Source: JAYWAM01 sp043782425 (GTDB taxonomy: Bacteria > Pseudomonadota > Gammaproteobacteria > Burkholderiales > Usitatibacteraceae). From it: DNA of 28,576 bases. Each line of letters opens with the position of its first letter. Positions within the stretch are counted from its first letter, which is position 1. Both the position numbers and the translations under genes were made by a program. Positions 22,013-28,576 of the stretch are shown here, in pieces. The notes beneath the pieces are model-generated. The model was given only the letters and a program-made list of their open reading frames with translations, did not search any database and was not told where the DNA came from. The stretch covers positions 1 through 28,576 of the forward strand of contig JAYWAM010000270.1 in assembly GCA_043782425.1 (NCBI GenBank), given 5' to 3'.

Positions 22013-22323
22013 CAGAATTTCTCTTTGTTAATCATCTTGAACGCCGCCCAATAATCGCGAAGGGAATTTACGTTCTTCGAAAGGGTAAAAAGTCTTTTGC
22101 CGTTTCTTGACGGAACTACTGATTCCCTTATGAGATCCTTTCTCGACTCAATAATGCTGCGCACGAGTGCCTCAGTAAGCCCCGTCTCCTTTGCTATTCC
22201 TACAAGGTGGCGATATGCAGAAATCAAACGCGCCCGCTTCTGGTTCTCGTAGATTGCCAGGTCAGGTACAAGACCGCAATCGGCTAGAGCATTACGGCGT
22301 TCGCACAGGCGTCGCCAGCACAA
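22012..22323 (-). CDS. Hypothetical protein, 103 codons
   Basis: The frame begins at TTG and overlaps the upstream methyltransferase gene by 32 bases, without a ribosome-binding site, so the true start is unclear and the N-terminus may be lost. The charged, helical middle (Y-E-N-Q-K-R-A-R-L-I-S-A-Y-R-H-L-V-G-I-A-K-E-T-G-L-T-E-A-L-V) resembles a small helix-turn-helix or structural helix bundle, but I do not recognise a family. Its stop overlaps the start of the frameshifted membrane protein (TGATG), implying that the two were a coupled pair. There is no signal peptide or membrane helix. Confidence 0.5.
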   Translation of the reverse strand: MCWRRLCERRNALADCGLVPDLAIYENQKRARLISAYRHLVGIAKETGLTEALVRSIIESRKDLIRESVVPSRNGKRLFTLSKNVNSLRDYWAAFKMINKEKF

Positions 22324-23047
22324 GCAACTGACGCGCGCAGATTTCTGAAAGTTCTTCTTGTGTCAGACCGTGAAGTTGCATGCGCCCGTACTGTACGGAA
22401 ATAGTCTGCTTGCCGGCATTTTGTTGGCGAACAGTTTCCAGTTGAGGATCGAGGAGATGCGTTATTTTCTTCACTTGATAGCCGGTTTGCTGAAAGAAAA
22501 GAATTATCTCCTGCTGGGTAAAGAAGCGGATATGGGTAATATCCAGCAGGCCCGCATCGGAGTATGACCAGGAGCCGTAGCTCATCAGCGCGCCAACAAG
22601 AATGAGATTGCGCGAGTTGGGAATGCTGGCGACAATCTGAGCATCCGGGGTGAGGTATTTTTTAAGCTCAACCATCACCTTCCACGGGTCATACATATGC
22701 TCAAGAACATCGGCGGCAATCACGGTATCGATTGATCCGGGCGCGATACCTGCGGAGGCAAAGTCGAGGTCTTCAATTCTGCCTTCCAGCACCTGATCGA
22801 GCCGGGTGCGCGCCACGGCGGCGGCGGCGTGATTGATTTCTATGCCTACGACTTTGGCTGCGGGATATTTTTCTTTAACGTACACGCCAAAAATGCCGGA
22901 GGCGCAGCCGATGTCCAACATCAAGCGCGGCGCATGAACGAACAAATCGCGCAAATGGGGATTCAGGTATTCATGATACTGCGCGATAGCGCTTTCGCTG
23001 GCATTCAAATGGGTTTGCCAGACGTAGGGTGGCGTGTTTGGGTTCAT
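22292..23047 (-). CDS. Class I SAM-dependent methyltransferase
   Basis: The frame extends to 23197, but that would overlap the divergent glyQ start; ATG 23047 (M-N-P-N-T-P-P-Y-V-W) is the most sensible start, giving 251 residues. Motif I is L-M-L-D-I-G-C-A-S-G-I-F-G, then V-V-G-I-E-I for the ribose contact, D-T-V-I-A-A-D-V-L-E-H as motif II and I-V-A-S-I-P-N-S-R-N-L as motif III. L-E-H-M-Y-D-P-W and F-F-T-Q-Q-E-I are typical of methyltransferases acting on sugars, lipids or biosynthetic intermediates. The substrate is unknown. It is divergent from the glyQ operon and appears unrelated to it. Confidence 0.85.
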   Translation of the reverse strand: MNPNTPPYVWQTHLNASESAIAQYHEYLNPHLRDLFVHAPRLMLDIGCASGIFGVYVKEKYPAAKVVGIEINHAAAAVARTRLDQVLEGRIEDLDFASAGIAPGSIDTVIAADVLEHMYDPWKVMVELKKYLTPDAQIVASIPNSRNLILVGALMSYGSWSYSDAGLLDITHIRFFTQQEIILFFQQTGYQVKKITHLLDPQLETVRQQNAGKQTISVQYGRMQLHGLTQEELSEICARQLLVLATPVRTP

Positions 23048-23195
23048 TTTCTCGGGCTTTTTGTGGCGTATGAAAACAAGTTTAGCAGTTCGCATTTCCC
23101 TATAACTGTACTGCACCACCTGCGCTTTTTTTGCCCGCCTCTCTGGAAACCAGTAAAATCGCGCTTTCACTGCAATTCTCCCGGTTTCACACCTC

Positions 23196-24110
23196 ATGCT
23201 CAGTTTTCAACAGGTCATACTTACCCTTCAGAATTATTGGGATCGTCAGGGCTGCGCTCTGCTCCAGCCCTATGACATGGAGGTCGGTGCTGGCACATCG
23301 CACACCGCCACCTTCCTGCGCGCCCTCGGCCCGGAGCCGTGGCGCGCCGCTTATGTGCAGCCATCGCGCCGCCCCAAGGATGGGCGCTACGGCGAAAATC
23401 CCAACCGCTTGCAGCATTACTACCAGTTCCAGGTGGTGCTCAAGCCATCGCCTGAGAATATTCTCGATCTGTATCTGGGCTCGCTCGAAGCGCTGGGGCT
23501 TGATCTGAAACAGAACGACGTGCGCTTTGTTGAGGACGACTGGGAGAACCCCACTCTCGGCGCGTGGGGTCTGGGCTGGGAAGTGTGGCTCAATGGCATG
23601 GAGGTCACGCAGTTCACTTATTTTCAACAGGTGGGCGGCATCGAATGCAAGCCGACCACCGGCGAAATCACCTATGGTCTGGAACGTCTTGCGCTGTACT
23701 TGCAGGGCAAGGAAAATGTTTTTGATCTGCTGTGGACTGAGTGGGAAGAAAATGCGCTGAAGCGGCAGCTCAGCTACGGTGATGTGTTTCACCAGAACGA
23801 AGTCGAGCAATCGGCTTATAACTTCGAGCATTGCAACGCGGCGATGCTGCTGCAGCACTTCAACGATTTTGAGGCTGAAGCGCAGCAGCTTATGCAGGCG
23901 CAGTTGGCCTTGCCCGCCTACGAAATGGTGCTCAAGACGGCGCACACTTTCAACCTGCTCGATGCGCGCGGCGCCATTTCCGTCACGGCGCGCGCCGGCT
24001 ACATCGGGCGCATTCGCAATTTGGCGCGCGCCGTTGCGCAGAGCTATTTTGAAGCGCGCGAGCGCCTGGGTTTTCCGATGCTAAACGACAAAGCAAGGCC
24101 AGCAGCATGA
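23196..24110 (+). CDS. glyQ: Glycyl-tRNA synthetase alpha subunit
   Basis: This 304-residue protein is unmistakable from its N-terminus (F-Q-Q-V-I-L-T-L-Q-N-Y-W, then G-C-A-L-L-Q-P-Y-D-M-E-V-G-A-G-T) and the run R-R-P-K-D-G-R-Y-G-E-N-P-N-R. It is the class II catalytic subunit of the tetrameric alpha2beta2 enzyme that charges tRNA-Gly with glycine in the cytoplasm. The usual length is about 300. Its stop overlaps the glyS start (ATGA at 24107), ensuring balanced synthesis. It opens the right-hand housekeeping operon and is divergent from a methyltransferase gene. Its GC-rich codon use contrasts with the cassette region. Confidence 0.97.
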   Translation: MLSFQQVILTLQNYWDRQGCALLQPYDMEVGAGTSHTATFLRALGPEPWRAAYVQPSRRPKDGRYGENPNRLQHYYQFQVVLKPSPENILDLYLGSLEALGLDLKQNDVRFVEDDWENPTLGAWGLGWEVWLNGMEVTQFTYFQQVGGIECKPTTGEITYGLERLALYLQGKENVFDLLWTEWEENALKRQLSYGDVFHQNEVEQSAYNFEHCNAAMLLQHFNDFEAEAQQLMQAQLALPAYEMVLKTAHTFNLLDARGAISVTARAGYIGRIRNLARAVAQSYFEARERLGFPMLNDKARPAA

Positions 24111-26215
24111 ACGCCGCCACGCTGCTGGTTGAGCTGCTCACAGAGGAATTGCCGCCCAGGGCGCTGCAACGCCTGGGCGATGCGTTTGCGCAAGGCATAG
24201 TCAGCGGCCTGGAAAGTCGCAGCCTGCTGGCGCCGGGTTTTAGTTTTACGGCGTTTGCAACACCGCGGCGTCTTGCGGTGCGCATCAGCCCTGCGCTGGC
24301 CAAGGGCGCAGATCGCAAAGAAAGCAAAAAGCTGATGCCGGTAAAAGTGGCGTTCGACGCTGCGGGCGCGCCTAGCGCTGCGCTGCAAAAACGCCTGGAG
24401 AAAGAAGGCGCGACGCTAGCGCAAATCGAGCGCAGGCTTGAGGGCAATGAGGAAACGGTTTTCCTCAACCAAGCGCTTGTCGGGCTTACACTCGCCGAAG
24501 CTTTGCAGGCAGCGCTCAAAGATTCCGTTGAGCGCCTGCCCATTCCTAAACTGATGCGCTATCAGCTCGCTGACGGCCAGAGCGTGCAGTTTGTGCGCCC
24601 CGCGCACGGGCTGGTGGCTTTGCATGGCAGTGAAATTGTTCCCGTTTCTATTCTTGGCTTGCAGGCGCGCCGCATAACGCAAGGGCACCGCTTTCAGGGT
24701 GCAGCGCAGATCGAACTTAAAGAGGCAGACGAGTATGAAAGCCGCCTTGAAAAAGACGGCGCGGTGATTGCAAATTTTGCGACTCGCAAAAATAACATTC
24801 GCCAACAGTTGGACGAGCACGCCGCGCGCCTCGGATGCTCGCTCGGCGCGCCAGACGATTTTGCAGCGCTGTTGGATGAAGTTACCGCACTGGTCGAGCG
24901 CCCGGCAGTGTATGTTGGTTCGTTTGACAACGAATTTCTCAGCGTGCCGCAGGAATGTCTGATTCTGACCATGCGTCAAAACCAGAAATATTTTCCGCTT
25001 TTTACACAGTCCGGCAGCCAGATCACCCATCGCTTCCTCATCGTGAGCAACATGCGTCTCGACGATGCGACAAACATTATCCAAGGCAACCAACGCGTGG
25101 TGCGCCCGCGGCTCGCCGACGCGCGCTTCTTTTTTGAAACCGACAAGAAGGTAAAGCTTGCCGAGCGGGTGGCGCAACTGGGCGCCATCGTTTACCACAA
25201 CAAACTCGGCACGCAGCTTGAGCGCATCGAACGCTTGCGCGTGCTGGCCTCGCGCATCCAGGCGATGCTGCCGCGCGGCGCGCTGGGGATGGCCTACGCC
25301 GACCGCGCCGCGCTGCTCGCCAAGGCCGACCTGGTGACTCTTATGGTGGGCGAGTTCCCGGAACTGCAAGGCATCATGGGCAAGTACTATGCGCAAAGCG
25401 ATGGCGAAGAACCCTCTGTGGTGCGCGCCATCGAGCAGCACTACTGGCCGCGCTTCGCCGGTGACCAACTGCCTTCAGGCGACGTGAGCATCGCACTGGC
25501 GCTAGCCGATAAACTGGAGACGTTGACCGGCCTGTTCGGCATCGGCCAGCAGCCGAGCGGCGACAAGGATCCCTTCGCGCTGCGCCGCGCCGCGCTTGGC
25601 GTGCTGCGCATCCTGATTGAAAGCGATGCGGCGCGCACGCTTGATCTCGGTGAGCTGCTGCGCGCCGCTATCGAAGGATTTCCGGCCGCGAAGCTTGCGC
25701 CCAGCACGCTCCCCGAGGTGCACGCCTTCATACTCGAACGCCTGCGCTCCTATCTGCGCGAACGCGATTTTGACGCACACGAAATTGAAGCCGTGTTGCA
25801 TGACAATCCCACGCGCATTGCCGCTGTGTTGCCACGCATCGAGGCGGTGCGCGCCTTCCGCGCCATGCCCGAGGCGGCGGCGCTGGCAGCGGCCAACAAA
25901 CGCACGCAGAATATTCTGCGTAAATCCGGCAGCAGTGAAATGGTCACGCCCGCCTTGTTTTCCGAGGAAGAAGAGAAGCAGCTTCATGCCGCAATCAGCA
26001 GCCTCGCGCCGCGCGTCGAGGGCCATATTGCCCAGCAGGATTACGCGGCAGCGCTCAAGGACCTGGCGGGAATTCGCAGCGCCGTCGATGCCTTTTTCGA
26101 GAAAGTGCTGGTCAATGCAGAAGACGAGAAGGTGCGGCAAAATCGACTGGCGCTGTTAACGCAGCTTGGCGGCCTGATGAACCGCGTCGCCGATATTTCC
26201 AAACTGGCTGCTTGA
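24107..26215 (+). CDS. glyS: Glycyl-tRNA synthetase beta subunit
   Basis: This 702-residue protein starts L-L-V-E-L-L-T-E-E-L-P-P-R-A-L, the standard GlyS beginning, and has R-R-L-A-V-R near residue 54. An HD-like central part includes V-T-L-M-V-G-E-F-P-E-L-Q-G-I-M-G-K-Y-Y-A, and the C-terminus is a DALR-type anticodon-binding region. The beta subunit recognises tRNA-Gly and partners GlyQ. Length is normal and the frame is intact. It overlaps glyQ by four bases and is followed closely by gmhB. Confidence 0.97.
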   Translation: MNAATLLVELLTEELPPRALQRLGDAFAQGIVSGLESRSLLAPGFSFTAFATPRRLAVRISPALAKGADRKESKKLMPVKVAFDAAGAPSAALQKRLEKEGATLAQIERRLEGNEETVFLNQALVGLTLAEALQAALKDSVERLPIPKLMRYQLADGQSVQFVRPAHGLVALHGSEIVPVSILGLQARRITQGHRFQGAAQIELKEADEYESRLEKDGAVIANFATRKNNIRQQLDEHAARLGCSLGAPDDFAALLDEVTALVERPAVYVGSFDNEFLSVPQECLILTMRQNQKYFPLFTQSGSQITHRFLIVSNMRLDDATNIIQGNQRVVRPRLADARFFFETDKKVKLAERVAQLGAIVYHNKLGTQLERIERLRVLASRIQAMLPRGALGMAYADRAALLAKADLVTLMVGEFPELQGIMGKYYAQSDGEEPSVVRAIEQHYWPRFAGDQLPSGDVSIALALADKLETLTGLFGIGQQPSGDKDPFALRRAALGVLRILIESDAARTLDLGELLRAAIEGFPAAKLAPSTLPEVHAFILERLRSYLRERDFDAHEIEAVLHDNPTRIAAVLPRIEAVRAFRAMPEAAALAAANKRTQNILRKSGSSEMVTPALFSEEEEKQLHAAISSLAPRVEGHIAQQDYAAALKDLAGIRSAVDAFFEKVLVNAEDEKVRQNRLALLTQLGGLMNRVADISKLAA

Positions 26216-26216
26216 T

Positions 26217-26765
26217 ATGGGCACCCATATGAAACTCATCATTCTCGACCGCGACGGCGTTATCAACTACGACAGCGACCAGTACATCAAGTCGCCCGCC
26301 GAGTGGAAACCGATTCCAGGTTCGATTGAAGCTATCGCCCGCTTGAATCAAAACGGCTATCGCGTGGTGGTGGCGACCAACCAGTCGGGCATAGGCCGCG
26401 GGCTGTTTGACATGGGGGTCTTGAACGCCATCAACGACAAGATGATGGGCCTGGTCTTTCAGCACGGCGGGCGCATCGAAGCCTTGTTTTTTTGCCCGCA
26501 TACCGCTGCTGAAAACTGCGATTGCCGCAAGCCCAAAACCGGCATGTTTGAGGAGATAGCGCGGCGTTTCGAAATTGATTTGAGCGGCGTGCCGTGTGTG
26601 GGCGATTCATTCCGCGACCTGGAAGCCGCAGCAAAGATGGGTTGCCAACCGATACTGGTATTGACCGGCAAAGGGCAAAGGACACAGCAGCAAGGCGATC
26701 TGCCGCGCAAGACTTTGGTTTTCGCCGATCTCGCGGAAGCGAGCAAACATCTCATCGCATCATGA
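26217..26765 (+). CDS. gmhB: D-glycero-beta-D-manno-heptose 1,7-bisphosphate 7-phosphatase
   Basis: This HAD-superfamily phosphatase makes the heptose precursor of the lipopolysaccharide inner core. L-I-I-L-D-R-D-G-V-I-N supplies the nucleophile and acid/base aspartates, T-N-Q-S-G-I-G-R-G is motif II, and C-P-H-T then C-D-C-R-K-P-K-T-G form the zinc-binding loop that separates GmhB from histidinol phosphatase. V-G-D-S-F-R-D-L-E-A-A is motif IV. An ATG at 26229 would give the conventional M-K-L-I-I-L start; 26217 is the longest start, directly after the glyS stop. It overlaps plsC by four bases. Confidence 0.93.
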   Translation: MGTHMKLIILDRDGVINYDSDQYIKSPAEWKPIPGSIEAIARLNQNGYRVVVATNQSGIGRGLFDMGVLNAINDKMMGLVFQHGGRIEALFFCPHTAAENCDCRKPKTGMFEEIARRFEIDLSGVPCVGDSFRDLEAAAKMGCQPILVLTGKGQRTQQQGDLPRKTLVFADLAEASKHLIAS

Positions 26766-27487
26766 TTTTTTTGCGCTCGTTGGCCTTTGTTGTCGGCGCA
26801 TTGCTTTTCACGCCGTTCTTCGGCGTGCTGGTATTTGCCGCGCGCCTCTTTGGATTCCGCGCCTCGTACGCCGCCGCGCAGGCGTGGAGCGGCTGCGTAT
26901 TGCGCTGGGTGGCGTGGACCTGCGGCATTCGCAGCCAGGCCCAGGGCGAGGAGCACATCCCCGCCTATCCGGTGGTCGTCATGTCAAAACACCAGTCAGC
27001 GTGGGAAACGCTTTACCTGCTGCACCGCCTTCCGCCTTCGGGCTGGATTATCAAGCGCGAGCTGCTGTGGCTGCCGATCATTGGCTGGTGTTTGTGGGTA
27101 TTGCACGCGATTTCCATTGACCGCTCGAACGGCAAAAAAGCGCGCGATCAAATCGTCGAGCAAGGCAAGGCAAGACTGGCAGAGGGAACCTGGGTGGAGA
27201 TTTTTCCGGAAGGCACGCGCGTCGCGCCCGGTGCGCGCAAGCGCTACGGCCTGGGCGGCGCCTTGCTCGCCACCGCGACCGGAACCTCTATTCTTCCGGT
27301 GGCGCACAACGCCGGCGAAGTGTGGGGGCGTTATGCGTTCCTGAAATTTCCCGGCACGATACAGGTGCGCTTTGGCCCGCTCATCGAAACCAAAGGCCGC
27401 GCCGCTGCGGAAGTGAATGCCGAAGTCGAGCGCTGGATAGAAGCAGAAATGGCGCGCATTTCGCCACACCTATATGCAACGCAATAA
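26762..27487 (+). CDS. plsC: 1-acyl-sn-glycerol-3-phosphate acyltransferase
   Basis: Start ATG 26762 overlaps the gmhB stop (ATGA), giving 241 residues; the frame is open upstream but that part shadows gmhB. A membrane anchor covers about residues 5-30. The acyltransferase motif appears as K-H77-Q-S-A-W-E82, with glutamate in place of the usual HX4D aspartate, a variant known in proteobacterial PlsC-like proteins. The second motif is F148-P-E-G-T-R153. The enzyme converts lysophosphatidic acid to phosphatidic acid at the inner membrane. Placement after gmhB links phospholipid and LPS synthesis genes in one operon. Confidence 0.92.
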   Translation: MIFLRSLAFVVGALLFTPFFGVLVFAARLFGFRASYAAAQAWSGCVLRWVAWTCGIRSQAQGEEHIPAYPVVVMSKHQSAWETLYLLHRLPPSGWIIKRELLWLPIIGWCLWVLHAISIDRSNGKKARDQIVEQGKARLAEGTWVEIFPEGTRVAPGARKRYGLGGALLATATGTSILPVAHNAGEVWGRYAFLKFPGTIQVRFGPLIETKGRAAAEVNAEVERWIEAEMARISPHLYATQ

Positions 27488-28217
27488 CCTTCCCGCCGCC
27501 GCCCTTCCTCCGGTTGAGCGTTGCATTGCGCTGGCAGGTCACAGCGTTTCCTACCTGCTGATTCGCAAGCGTGGTCGTCGCGGCATCAGCCTGCGCGTCG
27601 ATCATCGCGGTCTGGCGGTGTCGGCGTCGTTGTCAATGCCGTTGCCGGACATTGAAAAAATGCTCAGTGAAAACCACAAATGGGTGCTGAAGAAAATTGC
27701 CGAGTGGGCGCCGCGCCGCACCACGCCGATGCGCTGGGAACATGGCGCCACCATTCCTTATCTGGGACGCGACATCCCGCTTGAGTTCATCACGCCCTCA
27801 GGGCGCGACAGTGTGGAAATGCTCACCGATCGTTTGCTCATCGCCGTTGCGGATCGCAGTGCGGAGATGATAGCCAAAAAGGTCATTGCCTGGTTCCGGC
27901 GCGAGGCGCTGGCGCATCTGGCGCAGCGCGCGTTCCTGTTTTCGCGCCTGCACGCTTTGACGCCGCCGCGCGTGTTTATTTCCAACGCGCTGGGCCGCTG
28001 GGGGAGCTGCAACTCGAGCCGCGAAGTGCGGCTTTCGTGGCGCTTGATGAAGGCACGCACTGAGGTCGTCGATTACGTGGTATGTCACGAATTGGCGCAC
28101 CTGCGCCACATGAATCATTCCCCGGCTTTCTGGCAGGAAGTGGAGCGCATGTGCCCCAACTATCGCGCCTTGCGCGACGAGCTTGACGCCAGAGACCACC
28201 TATACCGCGCATTTTGA
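27474..28217 (+). CDS. YgjP-like zinc metallohydrolase (DUF45/M48-type)
   Basis: This 247-residue soluble protein overlaps plsC by 14 bases. The zincin motif H205-E-L-A-H209-L-R-H-M-N-H-S is present, with the third ligand expected in the following histidines. Upstream comes the family hallmark S-N-A-L-G-R-W-G-S-C-N-S-S-R-E-V-R-L-S-W-R-L. This matches the YgjP/DUF45 family, predicted metal-dependent hydrolases often placed between plsC and gloA in betaproteobacteria. The physiological substrate is not established. ATG 27474 gives an early R-I-Q-type lead-in; later starts are possible. Confidence 0.88.
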   Translation: MQRNNLPAAALPPVERCIALAGHSVSYLLIRKRGRRGISLRVDHRGLAVSASLSMPLPDIEKMLSENHKWVLKKIAEWAPRRTTPMRWEHGATIPYLGRDIPLEFITPSGRDSVEMLTDRLLIAVADRSAEMIAKKVIAWFRREALAHLAQRAFLFSRLHALTPPRVFISNALGRWGSCNSSREVRLSWRLMKARTEVVDYVVCHELAHLRHMNHSPAFWQEVERMCPNYRALRDELDARDHLYRAF

Positions 28218-28226
28218 GGACACGCC

Positions 28227-28576
28227 ATGAGACTACTGCACACCATGATTCGCGTCGGCAACCTGGACAAATCCATCGCCTTCTACACCGAAGTGCTCGG
28301 CATGAAACTACTGCGCCGCAAGGATTATCCAGACGGAAAATTTACCCTCGCGTTTGTCGGTTACGCCGACGAATCCGAGCAGGCGGTGATCGAACTGACC
28401 CACAACTGGGATACCAAATCCTACGACCTGGGCAACGGCTTCGGCCATATCGCCGTGGCGGTGCAAGACGCCTGGCGCGCCTGCGAAGAAGTAAAAAAAC
28501 GCGGCGGCAAAGTCACGCGCGAAGCAGGCCCAATGAAGTTTGGCGGCAGCGTCATCGCCTTCGTCGAAGACCCGGA
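28227..28576 (+). CDS. gloA: Lactoylglutathione lyase (glyoxalase I), 3' end outside window
   Basis: GAGGA at 28216-28220 precedes ATG 28227. The 116 visible residues start R-L-L-H-T-M-I-R-V-G and contain three of the four metal ligands of E. coli GloA: H5, E56 and H74. The fourth, near residue 122, lies beyond the window edge. The enzyme isomerises the methylglyoxal-glutathione hemithioacetal to S-lactoylglutathione in the cytoplasm. It is the last visible gene of the glyQS operon. Confidence 0.95.
   Translation, partial: MRLLHTMIRVGNLDKSIAFYTEVLGMKLLRRKDYPDGKFTLAFVGYADESEQAVIELTHNWDTKSYDLGNGFGHIAVAVQDAWRACEEVKKRGGKVTREAGPMKFGGSVIAFVEDP

Noticed and set aside
24416..25468. Long minus-strand frame of 350 codons within glyS.
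   Set aside because: Antisense shadow of the intact glyS gene, caused by high GC.
1..28576. CRISPR arrays, tRNA/rRNA genes, complete insertion sequences or phage genes.
   Set aside because: None could be recognised; no regularly spaced repeats, cloverleaf genes or transposase/integrase frames were seen.

Overview
The window looks like a chromosomal segment of a Gram-negative betaproteobacterium with moderate to high GC. The best pointer is the right-hand block glyQ-glyS-gmhB-plsC-(YgjP-like metallohydrolase)-gloA, a compact housekeeping order familiar from Burkholderiales/Nitrosomonadales-type genomes. Outer-membrane barrels, LolA-like and LolD-like proteins and many signal peptides confirm a diderm envelope. 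The lineage is inferred from gene order and protein style, not from a database search.

Left part (1-7430). A TetR-type regulator is followed by a 16-codon remnant of a lost short-chain dehydrogenase gene, a DUF1993 protein and an NAD-dependent epimerase-like protein. Then comes a tightly coupled trio: an RND/MMPL exporter, a LolA-like periplasmic protein and an outer-membrane barrel. Two nearly identical palindromes centred on GTTAAC lie just upstream of the regulator and of the exporter, so the regulator probably controls both. The module sits between two LysR-type C-termini: one ends at the window edge, the other is a 59-codon remnant at 7254-7430. This suggests that the module was inserted or rearranged at that point.

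Middle (7431-9040). A HipB/HipA toxin-antitoxin pair has two well-placed operator palindromes and a promoter predicting a leaderless or nearly leaderless hipB mRNA. HipA carries an unusual Lys/Ala-rich insertion.

Accessory region (9041-16960, almost all minus strand). Secreted proteins share modules: a beta-helix protein with an Ig-like domain, a concanavalin-like protein with the same Ig-like domain and a truncated ESGWG domain, and a protein with two ESGWG-type domains. Two small secreted cysteine-containing paralogues lie among them. Between the secreted genes are a small unknown gene and a methyltransferase gene bounded by attC-like sites. They look like a short integron cassette array without a visible integrase, which appears to truncate the concanavalin-like gene.

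Right part (16961-28576). A MacB/LolCDE-type ABC transporter (permease and ATPase) and a DUF2141 protein are divergent from a second TetR regulator. Next come a frameshifted small membrane protein, a hypothetical protein and a SAM methyltransferase. After these, the conserved glycyl-tRNA synthetase operon runs off the right edge in gloA. Inverted repeats of one CTCTCCCGC/GCGGGAGAG family occur three times, and two copies extend reading frames at their 3' ends.
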